From: Microglena sp. YARC
Lineage: Eukaryota > Chlorophyta > Chlorophyceae > Chlamydomonadales > Chlamydomonadaceae
Length of the DNA: 64,000 nucleotides
NCBI GenBank assembly: GCA_022414725.1
Contig: CM039462.1
Coordinates: 73,903,803-73,967,802, forward strand
Direction of reading: 5' to 3'
Shown: piece after piece, positions 9,672 through 22,010 of the stretch
How the letters are laid out: every line of letters begins with the position of its first letter
Position numbering within the stretch: the first letter of the stretch is position 1
The notes under the pieces: model-generated
Databases searched by the model: none
Seen by the model: the letters and a program-made list of their open reading frames with translations, nothing else
Told to the model about the DNA's origin: nothing
Made by a program: the position numbers and the translations under genes

Positions 9672-10785
9672 GTGAAAAACAAAGAATCACATTTTCTCAT
9701 TATCTCATTTTCTCAATTGAGCATGTGACAAACAAATAATCTCATTTTTCTCAGTGGTTACAATGGTTTACAGTTACAATTGGATTTATTAAGGGTGGGG
9801 AGAAGGACATAGGGATCAAGCAGACTCCTGCTCAATGAAAAACACTTCATGCGTTTGGTAGGACTTTATTTTCATTTCGGATTCAATCAATGTGTGTGTA
9901 ACTGAGTAACTTGTAACCACGTGAAAAACAAAGAAACACATTTTCTCATTTTCTCATTTTCTCAATTGAGCATGTGACAAACAAATAATCAAATTTTTCT
10001 CAGTGGTTACAATGGTTTACAGTTACAATTGGATTTATTAAGGGTGGGGAGAAGGACATAGGGATCAAGCAGACTCCTGCTCAATGAAAAACACTTCATG
10101 CGTTTGGTAGGACTTTATTTTCATTTTCGGATTCAATCAATGTGTGTGTAACTGAGTAACTTGTAACCATGTGAAAAACAAAGAATCACATTTTCTCATT
10201 TTCTCATTTTCTCAATTGAGCATGTGACAAACAAATAATCTCATTTTTCTCAGTGGTTACAATGGTTTACAGTAACAATTGGATTTATTGAGGGTGGGGA
10301 GAAGGACATAGGGATCAAGCAGACTCTTGCTCAATGAAAAATACTTCATGCGTTTGGTAGGACTTTATTTTCATTTTCGGATTCAATCAATGCGTGTGTA
10401 ACTGAGTAACTTGTAACCATGTGAAAAACAAAGAATCACATATTCTCATTTTCTCATTTTCTCAATTGAGCATGTGACAAACAAATAATCTCATTTTTCT
10501 CAGTGGTTACAATGGTTTACAGTTACAATTGGATTTATTAAGGGTGGGGAGAAGGACATAGGGATCAAGCAGACTCCTGCTCAATGAAAAACACTTCATG
10601 CGTTTGGTAGGACTTTATTTTCATTTTCGGATTCAATCAATGTGTGTGTAACTGAGTAACTTGTAACCATGTGAAAAACAAAGAATCACATTTTCTCATT
10701 TGCTCATTTTCTCAATTGACCATGTGACAAACAAATAATCTCATTTTTCTCAGTGGTTACAATTGTTTACAGTTACAATTAATTA
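9672..10785. repeat. 250-bp satellite array, right block (~4 units)
   Basis: The same unit as 6118-8286, with the landmark at about 9795, 10045, 10295 and 10545, ending within ACAGTTACAATTAATTAG. One continuous array existed before the LINE inserted. Confidence 0.95.
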
Positions 10786-10969
10786 GGCTGAGTATTCAAA
10801 TGCTGGTTTAGGGTTTAGTGTCCTTATTTTTCCTCTGGTGGGGGTGTGATTTGATGTGCAGGGGAGTGAGCTACGTGAAGGGCGATTCAATCGATTTGGT
10901 ATAAAGTGAAAACGATAACGTCATTATTATTACTACTACTACAGTCAGCACCGAGACAAATCCGGTATT
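10786..10969. promoter_or_regulatory. Spacer upstream of 10970 with one TTTAGGG-like motif
   Basis: Carries TGGTTTAGGGTTTAG at 10803, like the telomere-type tracts at 19966 and 29991, then an AT-rich run (ATTATTATTACTACTACTA) 20-45 bp before the ATG at 10970 that may be its promoter. No gene. Confidence 0.3.
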
Positions 10970-11300
10970 ATGGGCACTCATGCTGAAGATAATGGAGGGT
11001 CGTTTACTTCTGCAACTGATTCTGCTGATGCCCCCATGAAAAGGGGGCAGTCCATGCTGTCCAAGAGGCGGTACAGACAGATCGAAGAAAAATTCAAGGA
11101 GATCCTCATTGGAGACAGAAAAGAAGAAAACGACTGGGTCCTCTTATCCAGGCTCTCACAGAATTCAGGGAAATTATGCAGTTTGATCCTGAGGACCCTA
11201 CGTATGGAGCAAGGACAAGGCAAAACAGTGCGAATACCACAGAAACAGAAATATTGCCATCAAAGATCTTGCAACAATGGTTCGTTCAAAGCTTAAAGAC
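10970..11300 (+). pseudogene. Unknown small protein, frameshifted near 11155
   Basis: ATG at 10970 (MGTHAEDNGGSFTSATDSAD). A helical, charged segment (KRRYRQIEEKFKEILIGD) follows. The sensible text then passes to another frame (EFREIMQFDPEDPTYGARTR) and ends near 11298, just before the primase gene. Probably one protein of about 110 residues with a one-base shift. No family recognised. Confidence 0.4.
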
Positions 11301-11330
11301 GAGTCACATGATGTTTATTAAACACTCGAT

Positions 11331-12362
11331 ATGTCATCCCTCGATGCTCTTCTGGTGGCGGCACATGTCAAGAACTTCCCTGCCCCCACAGAGGCAACCC
11401 ACGGTGCCATGGGGGACCCCATGTTCGGTTCGTTCGCGATCCCTGATGGTGGACCTCATGCACAGGCGTTCCGAGAGGCCTACGTGCACGCGCTCAGGGA
11501 TGAGGGTCGACCCATGTCTATCGTCGAGGCCCACACAGACACCTCGCCCGTCATCGTTGATCTGGACATGCGACAGACGACCCCAGAGCGCATCTACACA
11601 CAGAAGCACATCGAGAATTTCATGGACGCGCTCGTGGCGGCCACCAAGTACTTTGTCGACCAGCAACACATGGACGTCGTGATCCTCGAGAAGCCAAATC
11701 CAAGACTCGACAAGAAACACCTAGGGGTGTACAAAGATGGTCTACACGTGTTCATGCCAAATGTCATCACACACCCAGAGATCCAACTCGCCATCAGAGA
11801 GCACTTCGTCAAATATGTGACCGAACACATGGCGTTCTCGAGCACCATTTGCATTCCTGGACTGGCCGAAATGGATCCCGGGAAGATATATGACAAAAGC
11901 GTGAAACGGGGCGGCAGGTGGTTCTTGTACGGATCGAAGAAACCGGATGAGGCCCACCCGTGGAAAGTCACTGCCTGGTACCAATTCGATATTGCCGCAG
12001 GCTCGTTCGCGAAACGTGACGTACAGCAAATGGATCTCAATACACTCGTGCAGAATCTGAGCATCCGTGTGCATCGAAGGGGGGCCACAGCCCATACACC
12101 AAACCACGGCCAGGAGGAAATGGTGATCCGTGGTGACGACAACTTGTCGGAGCCTAAGAAGACTTTCGACTCGCATCATGGAATGGATGTGGAATCCCTC
12201 TACAATCTCGTGGACATACTCGATGCACATAGAGCCAGCGGATACGATTCATGGCTGAAGATCGGGATGGCGTTAAAGAACACAGTGGACACGGGCACCG
12301 ACACTCAGCGCCTCGAGATCTGGAAGGCTTTTGCAAAAAAAATGCCCCTCAAAGTTCTCTGA
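11331..12362 (+). CDS. Archaeo-eukaryotic primase domain of a primase-helicase (copy 1)
   Basis: 343 residues from the ATG at 11331. VIVDLDMR (Asp 77 and 79) is the metal-binding DxD of AEP primases, and KDGLHVFMP (His 139) is the nucleotide-binding H motif. RGGRWFLYGSKK and YNLVDILDAHRA...WLKIGMALKN match the later primase and PriCT regions. Fused primase/D5 helicases start replication in nearly all large DNA viruses. The frame ends at the A8 run at 12334-12341. The protein continues in the frame below, so the stop at 12362 is probably artefactual or a lesion. Confidence 0.75.
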   Translation: MSSLDALLVAAHVKNFPAPTEATHGAMGDPMFGSFAIPDGGPHAQAFREAYVHALRDEGRPMSIVEAHTDTSPVIVDLDMRQTTPERIYTQKHIENFMDALVAATKYFVDQQHMDVVILEKPNPRLDKKHLGVYKDGLHVFMPNVITHPEIQLAIREHFVKYVTEHMAFSSTICIPGLAEMDPGKIYDKSVKRGGRWFLYGSKKPDEAHPWKVTAWYQFDIAAGSFAKRDVQQMDLNTLVQNLSIRVHRRGATAHTPNHGQEEMVIRGDDNLSEPKKTFDSHHGMDVESLYNLVDILDAHRASGYDSWLKIGMALKNTVDTGTDTQRLEIWKAFAKKMPLKVL

Positions 12363-13573
12363 CACCAATCACGAAAAAGGTGTGGGCCAATCTTAAGCCG
12401 CAAAAGATCACTCTAGGGACACTATGCTTCCTTGCCAAGGAGGATGACCCGATGGGGTACGCTGAATGGATCCGACAATGGGACACCAACGACAACAAAC
12501 TGGGTGTGAAACTCGACAAGGATCGCATCATCAAGGACCTGAAGGTAAAGCTAATCAACTTGCACATTGATAACATGATATTATTGGATGTTGTACACGA
12601 TAGCATCGAGTTCAATATGGAAAACGGAGCGAAAGGAGCCATCCATAAGAACCAATACATTGTGGAGGTCGATGACAAATATTATGGATCGCTGATCGAC
12701 AAGTTCCCGATCCGGGGTTCATGAAGAACGTGCCTAGCGACAAAGGCCCCTACGAATGCGAGCTGCGGACCATGGATGGCAAAACAATTAGCAGTGCCAT
12801 TGTGAATAGCACCGACGTGCAAATCGCATTAATGAATATGGGAAGTGAAAGCCAATATGTAAATGTGCAATCCATCACGTGCAACGCATGCAAGATCCGA
12901 GACAAGCAGGTCATCAACACAATCCATAACATGATATTCAAGGCTCAAGAGTCCCACGCGAAGAACATGTATGGCATCACGCAGAACATCTTCCTGGTCA
13001 ACAACACCATCAACATCCACATAGGGGGGGGAGATGTTGACTCGTTGTCGTCGTCCTCAATCACTGAGGATGTGCTGGCGGAGAAGTTAATGGAGGCCTC
13101 ACCCGAATTCTTCAGCCGAATCAAGTTTGTGCCAGAAATCAAGAAGAAGGAATGTGTCGGCGACATGTATTACTGCGATCCTGCTACCAATCGCTGGTCA
13201 AACTGTTCTAACATGATGATCAGCAAATTAATAAAAATAGCGTTCACATCCACGTTCCCTGTTGATAAGAAGAACAAGACGAATGAGAAGCTTCGGTGGT
13301 TTGTCGACACGGTTCGGGGACGTTCTGCGTTCCTTCAATCCGTTGCATCTCTCGTCCTTGACGAGACATTCGACAAAAAAACCTCGATATCAACCCGGAT
13401 CTCTTTGCAGTCAACAACGGCGTCTTCAACAGCTTGTTGAGGGACACAGTAGTGTTCCGAAAAGTCGAGATGACCGACAACATTAGTAGGTGCGCAAAGT
13501 GGGATTACCAGGGAGAGGACAACAACCACCTCCAACGATGCAAAGAGGATCTCGATGACTTTTTAAGGAAGTA
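12345..13573 (+). pseudogene. Middle part of primase-helicase copy 1 (linker and D5_N region)
   Basis: Continues the protein in three frames: to 12724 (ending YGSLIDKFPIRG), 12721-13380 (KNVPSDKGPYECELRTMDGK...), and after the A7 run near 13380 to a TAA at 13572. The segment SITEDVLAEKLM...YYCDPATNRWSNCSN has the look of the D5_N domain preceding viral helicases, and recurs in copy 2 at 15185. At least three single-base shifts are needed to read through. Confidence 0.6.
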
Positions 13574-14507
13574 ATGCCTGTTGACGAGGAGCGTGACGTC
13601 GTGCTTGCCTTCTTTGCGGGGCTCCTATCAGGTCGACGCAAGGAGAAGAAATTCCTAGCCTTCACCGATAAGACATCCGGGGGCAACGGCAAGAGCACTC
13701 TCATGGCCCTTATGGGTAACTTTTTGGGGGAGTACGGGAGCAGCAATGGCACAAAGTTTTTGTCAAAGGGGTCGTTTGCAAGGGGACGTGATGACCATGA
13801 CGCGGTCTCAAGCCAATGAAGGGTGAGGCTACTGGTGGCCGAAGAAATGAAAAACCCAACATCGCGTTGGACGAGGCGTTGATCAAGCGCATTGCGGGGG
13901 GAAGGTGTGCGTGTTTGCGGCGCTCGTGTGGCACCGGGAAACTCTTTTGACTTCATGTGCAGGCTGCGTTGTAATGATCTTCAACGAAGGCGATTGTCCC
14001 AAGTTCGACGGAGGAGACAACGCATTCGTCAAGAGAATGGTTGTTGTCCCTATGCGCTCAAATATTCTTGATACACCCCGACCCACAGCCCGCGAGCACG
14101 AGTTTGAGCGCCGCGACGACCTAGCCGACATCCTACCAACATGGAGGTCTGCGCTGGCGCAGCTGCTCATCGAGCACTTTCGTCGACCGGGGCGCTCCAG
14201 CATCTTCGACAACCTGCCGGTCTCGATGACCGAGTGGAAGTCTGGTATTGCGGACAGCGCCAACCCCCTGACCGAGTGGCTAGAGGAGGTGGTTGATATG
14301 ACGGGGGCGTCTTCGGACGCGGTGTGGATCGGGGACCTCAATATCCGTTGGAAAGAGTCCCACTATGGACACGAGGCATCCTTCAGCACCAAGTTGGTCA
14401 AGGCGTTCTTTTCGGGCAAACAGGGAACAGAGTGGAAAGAGACTGCAAGAATGGAGACGAAAGTCAAAAAAGGAGTGATTAAGGGGTGTAAAATTATTGT
14501 TTATTAA
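13574..14507 (+). pseudogene. D5-type SF3 helicase domain of copy 1
   Basis: Walker A (SGGNGKST) is at 13676-13699, after FFAGLLSGRRKEKKFLAFTD. The Walker B region (LLVAEEMK) follows near 13830, and FDGGDNAFVKRMVVVPMRSN near 14005 is the sensor/Arg-finger part of SF3/D5 ATPases. The C-terminal region (EFERRDDLADILPTWRSALA...) is typical of D5 proteins. Shifts near 13570, 13800 and 13900 break it. The role in an intact virus would be replicative unwinding. It is followed by a spacer with no gene to 14751. Confidence 0.7.
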
Positions 14508-14751
14508 ACACGATTTATTGGAACAATGCAACACTCGACGTGCAGGGGGGGGGGGTACTGTACTTACTACATGTGGCGGTCGAACCCTGTGAATCGATGA
14601 TGATCCACCTCGTTTGGGGGCATCATGCCACACGGCGGCTTTAGCCGGCCTCGTCCACTCGTCCTCGAATGAAGTGTAAACAACACAGCTGACCCTTCTT
14701 CATTGCCAGCACACTTCACCGACACTACTTCTTTATTGTTCAGAGGACGCG

Positions 14752-15300
14752 ATGCTCATTCCAGATGTTATAAAAGACAATTGGTACAAGGGAGACTACG
14801 GTCTGGGCCAGGTCGCGCACTTCTTGTTGAAAGGGTCCGTGAAGAAGACTGGGGCTGGTCGCGGGGGCTACTACATATTCGAGGAGGACACGTGCCAGTG
14901 GGTCAAGGTGGATGAAGGGAGGGTGAAGAGCGTGGCAGTCGAGGCTATGGAGGCGGCGCTGAGGGATGTGGACGCCTGGATATCAACCTCGATGATGGTA
15001 GCGGACCTGGATTTGAAGAGAAGGGAGGTTTTAAGGTTGATCCGGTACACAAGATCTCATCGCGGAGTGACAAACGTGATGGCCTTCGCGGGCCCGATGC
15101 TGAGGGACGAGACGTTCGAGCAAGGCCTTAACATCATCATGGTGGGTGGGGAAAATGACACAGACGATGATGATGATGACCCGTCCTCCATCACGGAGGA
15201 TGTTCTGGCGGAGAAATTCATGGAGCCACCCCAGAATGACATGTATTTACTGCAAACCCTGCCACCAATCGCTGGTCAAACTGCAGCAACATGAGGATTA
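14752..15300 (+). pseudogene. D5_N region of primase-helicase copy 2
   Basis: ATG at 14752. DNWYKGDYGLGQVAHFLLKG...GGYYIFEEDTCQWVKVDEGR is the D5_N pattern. An acidic run (DTDDDDDD) and SITEDVLAEKFM match copy 1 around 13060. No primase domain precedes it, so this copy is either a second D5-like gene or a partial duplication. The frame ends at 15294 and the text resumes in other frames. Confidence 0.55.
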
Positions 15301-16720
15301 TTAAAGTAATCGCAACCGAGTTAAAATCCAAATTCCCTGCTGAGACGAATAACAAGACGAATGAGAAGATTCGGGGGGTTTGGCGACACTGTTAGGGGAC
15401 GCAAAACGTTCCTTCAATCCGTTGCATCTCTCGTTCTTGACGAGACATTCGACAAAAAAACCTCGATATCAACCCGGATCTCTTTGCAGTCAACAACGGC
15501 GTCTTCGACAGCTCGTCGAGGGACACAGTAGTGTTCCGAAAAGTCGAGATGACCGACAACATTAGTAGGTGCGCAAAGTGGGATTACCAGGGAGAGGACA
15601 ACCACCACCTCAAGCGATGCAGGGATGAACTCGATGATTTCTTGCGGAAGCTCATGCCTGTGGACGAGGAGCGTGACGTAGTGCTCGCATTCTTCGCTGG
15701 GCTCTTGTCCGGTCGCCGGAAGGAGAAGAAGTTCCTTGCCTTCACCGACAAGACGTCCGGGGACAACGGCAAGAGCACACTTATGGCCCTACTGGGGAGC
15801 TTCTTCGACGAGTACGGAGCAGCAATGGGACAAAAATTTATGACAAAGGATCTTTTGCCAGGAGTCGTGATGACCATGACGTGGGACTGAAGCCAATGAA
15901 AGGAGTGAGGCTACTGGTGGCCGAAGAAATGAAACCCAACATCACGCTGGACGAGGCGTTTATCAAGCGCATTGCGGGGGGAGAGGGTGTGCGTGTTTGC
16001 GGGAGCTCATGTGACACTGGGAACTCGTCCGACTTCATGTGGCAGGCTGCGTTGTTCTTGTCTTCAACGAAGGCGATCGATGTCCCAACGTTCGACGGAG
16101 GAGACACAGCATTCGTCAAGAGGATGGTTGTTGTCCCTATGCGCTCAAATTTTTTGATACACCCCGACCCACATCGCGAGCACGAGTTTGAGCGCCGCGA
16201 CGACCTTGCCGACATCCTACCAACCTGGAGGTCTGCGCTGGCTCAGCTGCTCATAGAACGCTTTCGTCGACCGGGGCGCTCCAGCATCATCGACAACCTG
16301 CCGGTCTCCATGACCGAGTGGAAGTCTGGTATTGCGGACAGCGCCAACCCCCTGACCGAGTGGCTAGAGGAGGTGGTTGATATGACGGGGGCGTCTTCGG
16401 ACGCCAGTGTGGATCGGTGACCTCAGGGTCGGGAAAAGAGTCCCACTATGGACACGATACAGCTTCAGTATTCAGCACAAAGTTGGTCAAGTGGCGTTCT
16501 TTGCGGGCAAACAGGGAACAGATTGGGAAAGATACCTCGCACGGTGGCAATCTCTACGGAGAGAGGAGAAAGAAGAAGTTGTGAAGGCGAGGGGTCATTC
16601 GAGGCATCAAGTAGTGGGGCCAGCTAAATTGCAATATGAATTACTTCCTCTGCATGTCTTCACTCCATCGGCATTATGTAGCTGGATCTGCCCGACCGCG
16701 TCTTTTGTGCTCCCACTTAT
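15301..16720 (+). pseudogene. D5-type helicase domain, copy 2
   Basis: Near-duplicate of 13260-14507. Walker A SGDNGKST is at 15756-15779. KPMKGVRLLVAEEMKPNITL is at 15893, FDGGDTAFVKRMVVVPMRSN at about 16095, and the LADILPTWRSALAQLLIERF tail follows. Copy 2 keeps LRKLMPVDEE where copy 1 has a stop, so the two lesion sets differ. Frame changes remain near 15540, 15885 and 16400. The close similarity (many identical stretches) points to a recent tandem duplication or to two assembled versions of one locus. Confidence 0.65.
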
Positions 16721-16926
16721 TTGAGAAAGTAACTGCTAGACGACCCATCATCCCCAAGAGTGATTATATCCTCGACCGGTTTGTCAACGTTCTTTGACTT
16801 CAAGTATTCAAGCATGACAAAGCAAAGAATTATAGTGAAAAGCCACATTATCAATGTAAACATTCCTCTGCACTTCGCTCATCGTGCCTATATATTCCCC
16901 GTGACTTTGCCAAAAAGGGCACTACT

Positions 16927-17154
16927 TTGCCTCCTGGTGTCAGAAGAAATGAAACCCGGTATATCTCACTGGACGAGGCGTTGATCAAACGCATTGTGGG
17001 GGAGAGGGTGTGCGTATCGAAGGCGCTCATGACACGGAACTCATCCGACTTCATGTGGCAGGCTGGCGTTGTTCTTGTCTTCAACGAAGGCGATTGTCCC
17101 AAGTTCGACGGACTGCCATGCCAACCTACGTCCCACAATTTATGCACCATCTAA
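16927..17154 (+). pseudogene. D5-type helicase fragment, copy 3
   Basis: Reads EEMKPGI, then ISLDEALIKRIVGERVCV and NSSDFMWQAGVVLVFNEGDC, the Walker B to sensor segment of copies 1 and 2, then diverges. Only about 60 codons are present, so it is a fragment. Confidence 0.6.
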
Positions 17155-18179
17155 ATTTAAAGAGTTGGCCGCCTCAAAACTTTGAGGGTCGTTGACAAAA
17201 TATTCCGTTAAGAGCAAAGGAGGTAAACAACAAGAATTCGAGAATTTGGGATCTTTCTAGTCGCGGCTTATTGACCCGCGGAGCCGATTGCGATGGTCAT
17301 GATTGTGTGACCATTGCTAATCGCGGGGCGGTATCGGGGACTCGTCCTGGCAAGGACCGCACATCGTCGCCGTGACCCGGTACAACAATCAGACGATCAG
17401 GAAAGGAGTTGTGGGAACATTAGAACATATGACAGCGAGCGGAGCGCTCTCCACCAGCTGATGCCTTGATGCGTTCTGGGTCGTTCTAATTCTGGGTGTG
17501 TTTGTGACAATGGCAGGTCGTGGCGGCTGCACACAACGGGTGTGGTTGCGATTATTACCGCGTTCGGTTTAACCATTGGTCTGGCAATGCAGGAGTGCTT
17601 GCTTGCGACTTCTAATCGGAGTTATTGAATTTTGCAATCTACCGCATCACAGACACCATACAGTCAAAAAGACGAAATTTGGTGATTGTGGTTGACTCCG
17701 TCTGCTACACAAGGTAGTTCGGACTTCCCACACCTATGCGTACATAACCATCCCCAACAACACGATATACAACAAATGTTACGACCAATCTCTCCTTGCT
17801 AAAAACAAGTGGATGCATGTGAACTGTCAGCCTTCATAACGTTGCGCACACGGGGCTTCAAAGAGGCGTGCCCGACGTATCCTTCGTGCGCGTCGTATCA
17901 TAATCAACGACCTTCTAATCCCACTAAAAAGAAGAGCTACCCGGATGTCCGACTTCACACGCTAAGGCCCGATCTCTAGGAATTACAAGGAGAATGAGCG
18001 GGGAGGTGCACGACGTTTGTGTCGACATGACCAACTTCGGGAACAGACGTGAGGATAGTATATCCTGTAGTTAAGGCTAGCACTTTTCTACGCGCAGATG
18101 CGACTTAACACCCGAGTGCGACAGATCCCTCGCACCAATGTCGGGTCTCGCCTTCCAAGGATAAGATGGTACAGTATTT
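17155..18179. other. No gene seen
   Basis: No ORF with sensible protein. A short phrase (GACAAAGCAAAGAATTATAG at 16818; GACAAAGCAAATATAG at 18192) occurs on both sides, and a degenerate family 2 end (TTTCTCAAATAAAGTGAC) sits at 18178. Confidence 0.4.
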
Positions 18180-19965
18180 CTCAAATAAAGTGACAAAGCA
18201 AATATAGTGAAAAGCCACAACGGCGTTCCTGACTTCCACGCGCCGATTGCTGTCTACATGTGCATGTGGAGCTGAGCGCTTACATCAGAATGTTGATGTG
18301 TTTGTCAATCATGTGCATTCTCACACCGGTCTCTACTTTTGCACGTCTTTTTGCACCCGGACAAACAAAACTCTCTTCTCGATACTGCGTATTTTTCTTC
18401 CCCGTCGATAAGACACCTATATCCACCCATCTCTCTAGACGTGCCTTCTGCACCTTCTGGATACGAAACTTATCCCTCTCTCTCTTCTGTGAACGGACCC
18501 TTCTCTCCTTCTCTCGATAACGAAAACTTATCCTCTCTCTCTTTCATGAGACGCCCGTTCTCCTCCTTCTCGATACGAAATTCTCCGCGGAAGCGCATGT
18601 AGGTAGCAGTGGGTCGCCTTGAGAATCTTGAACTCGGTATCGAATAATCACGGTCCGCACCGGGAATCGCATGTGGCCACTCACCGGATCTTATCCACAT
18701 CACAGAAATACGCATCCACACGCAAACAGTCCACTCTCTGCATCTTCGAGTGTGGATCGCAGGAGAGCCAGGACTCTGCTCGCGAGTGCGCTTGTGACTC
18801 TGCGTTAGAATACTGTCTCGATACTTTATTGAGACTCCTCGCTCCGCACAGGAATTCGAGGCTGGCGAGCAAAGCCACGCTTTCCTTGTGTCGAAACGAT
18901 ACACTCCGCCTTCAGATGAAAGACAGGATGATCGCAGCTCCAGATATTCAGGGATAAATCATCGCAACATCGTGTGTATCAGCCCAATGTTTAATGCTTC
19001 CGACTTGGCAGACGAACTCACCATGAGATCGATGTGGTGTAAATAAGTCCGCTACTCCACTCGTCGATGTCGCTGTCGCTGCGCTGTCATACTCCCATCA
19101 CGCTCGCGTCTGGCATCTTCCCAAAGATCGTCATAGAATTGAAGCTACTCAGTGTGGTTGTGAAAGAGATTTCATCTCAGCATCAAGACAGAATGCATGT
19201 CTCTGGATCTCCATCGCCTCTGTTTGTCAACAAACCTGTGCACAAACGAGATCACTGCGAAGTTCACAACCCCGATCCTCGAGAGCCCTCTCCAAAATCG
19301 TGAAGGAGTATTTGTAGCAATGATGTATGCAGCGACTTTCACAGCACCCCCCCTCTCCAGAATTCACGTACAACATACTCCTGCCCTAAAATCTGTGGAT
19401 TCCGAAACGGAGGAATATCCTGGAAATCCAACGTCATATCACCAACTTTCTTGGCAAGACAGCAACGCTCTTCCGAGAGGGTACGTCGCTTCATCCGCAG
19501 ATATGGCGGGACTCGAATACGTGGATGGATGATGCATGCTTTTTAAGCGCAACCCCGAGCCACGTCGCGGAAAGATATAAACGCATCGGTGCTGCTGACC
19601 GATACATCGGATTTCGTTTGAGGCTTCGCAACTCAGGTCATGACGAATCCCTCTCGGTCAAAGCGATACTCTAACTTGACCGTTTACACACACATGCGTT
19701 CGCTGAGCGCATAGCCCTCATTTCGGAACGGAATTTGCAGACAGGATGACACACTCCTCAGGGGGGCGAGGCACAACTTCCGCCTCATCAGTCCTCCCTC
19801 CACCAATACGGCTTGACACCAAAAACCATCAGTCCACAATCCGACACGCTCTTTAGAACATCCGCTTGCTTGCCTCTGAAAGACCCTCGTGAATACGCAT
19901 TCCTCTCGAACAACTGCATCGTTCACGAGGCGAAAGTGTCGCTCGCGGCCGGGATAAATATGATT

Positions 19966-20056
19966 GACAGGTTTAGGGTTAGGTTTAGGTAGGTTTAGGG
20001 TTTAGTTTTTAGGATTTAGGGTTGCGGTTTAGGGTTTAGGTTTTAGGTTTAGGTCA
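19966..20056 (+). repeat. Degenerate TTTAGGG telomere-like tract
   Basis: About ten imperfect repeats of TTTAGGG with interruptions (TTTAGG, TTTTAGG, TTTGCGG). TTTAGGG is the telomere repeat of land plants and many algae. It lies inside copy A, and the matching place in copy B (29991-30018) holds only two or three units. Confidence 0.7.
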
Positions 20057-20995
20057 ACACGTCCTCGGCACAAGTGAACGGGTTTGGAGCTCCAGATAGG
20101 CATGCGGAAAAACCGATCCGATCAAACGTTGCAAACGCTAGAATTATTCGTACGAATTTTACACCGAAAAAGTCAAACAAACCAACGTGCGCCTGCCTCC
20201 CACCCCCCGCATCCTCTCCGAACTCTGCATCTTTCACAAGTTTTCCATCAGCCTCCAACTTCTCTTGCACCGCAAATACCAAGCTCCTTAGCGTTGCCAC
20301 CAACCATGATGTTGCGCGCTCCTCGAACGTCGCATAATCGATGATATTATCATCACTTTTTGATAAATGCAACGCTGATGATGTGAGTGGCCTCAGGAGA
20401 AGTTCCATGATTGTGTACAAAACATGGAATCAAAATTAAGTGGGAAACCTTCCCATGCGTTCAATAAGAAAAATGAAATTCAGTGCTAATATTTATCCGG
20501 ATATAAAATGTTAACACTGCTAAAGCGATTGAAAAAGCGATGTCGAGGCTTCACGCATGCTTATCAAGGCCATAAAAACCCTCTCGGAAAATATACATCT
20601 TTGTTACTCGCCCTAAATTGAACAAACCGGGAGATTGTTAAACTATGTTGAGCAGTAGGACCCAACACTAGCATGATCCGCCTTATATCCAGCATCAAAA
20701 CAAAACAATTGACATAGTACGGCCAACTCATACTGCAGGCAATGTTAACATCCTGATGGATGCCCCGTGTTTTGCCAGCATATCAAGCCAACAGAACATG
20801 AAACGTATCCTAGTTCAAGTATCAACCTATCACTAACACACTCTTTTTAACTAAGCAGTTGTTCCAAATAAAGGACACCCCAGTATAATCGAATGCAGCG
20901 TCTTGCCTCAAGGCAAACGTTGGCAATATCCCCAAATATCGCGCAGTTCTAGCGGAACAACGAGTTGTCAAGATACTGCATTCCTAATGCGGTTG

Positions 20996-21420
20996 TCACG
21001 ACTCTAGTCTTCCAGTTATAATACCCGCCGTTAGAGAGTCATACCATCCACTCAGCTTAAACGCTACACATACCGCTATCATCGATAGTAGCCTGGAAAA
21101 ACAAGGCACGCGCTTGTGCGATCGCCCCCGTGAACGTCGGTTGTCCACTCGGGTTCTAGTGGTGAAAGAGAAGTCTATTGAACCCACAAGACGAAGCACC
21201 AGGTATGATCAAGTTTCTCTGCACTTGGGGCTGAACACCACATGAAGCGAGCGTCTCCCAACGATCCACAACTCAATCATAAAGAACGCGACAAACCGCT
21301 AAAGCGCCTTCATGTAACCCATTAGATGCGAGGTGTGTTTGTTACAACCTTTCATTTGTTAATCAACTAAAGTGGGCAAATTAAAGCTGGGTTCGAACCG
21401 AAATGCTCAACATTCCGGCT
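20996..21420 (-). pseudogene. Copy A of the 30302-30708 membrane protein
   Basis: The DNA matches 30300-30760 with many indels (for example TCCACTCAGCTTAA and GGTTGTCCACTCGGGTTCT). No frame survives beyond about 65 codons. Confidence 0.5.
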
Positions 21421-21639
21421 ACATTGACGAAGGAATAATGAAAAATATCGAGACTCATTTGTTTCTCCTCAGTTCTCCAAAGCCGCCCATGATCGTTTAC
21501 ATTTTACTATTATTTTTTTGTCTTTAATGGTAAAATGAAAAGCGTGTACATCTTCCATAATAGGACCGGATTTGCTTCATAGAACATTTTCCAATTGTTG
21601 TTTGCATGTGATGTAAAGAACTTGAACAGGCACTGCATC

Positions 21640-22010
21640 GGTCATTGTATGATGACAATATCAAGATCCCGAATCCGCTGAAGAATAATGGCTGGCCATA
21701 TTCATGCATCCTGATTGTACCCCACCAGCACTCTTCTTCCCACTGATCCACCATCAAACGTAAGGCACCTGCCTGAACAATTGGTGACAAGAAACGACAA
21801 CTTTTCTAATAGCAATGGGACAATACAGTAGCTCCGAAATGCCACTTTACAACTCATTTCGGCGTTTGACCAACGTATGGGGATATGAGTGTATAACAGT
21901 TACATGACGAATCACATGGGACCTGTTGACTACGAATCTACGCTGGAATCCGATCCCTACCAAGACTCTTCCCGCCCTATGAATAACCAAGCCAGGATTT
22001 TACCTGTCAT
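21640..22010 (+). pseudogene. Copy A of the 30950-31306 gene
   Basis: Matches 30950-31310 (CAACGTATGGGGATATGAGTG is shared nearly unchanged), but indels interrupt the frame. Confidence 0.5.

Noticed and set aside
6118..10785. Regular direct repeats that could suggest a CRISPR array
   Set aside because: Units are 250 bp and nearly identical throughout, with no unique spacers; this is a satellite.
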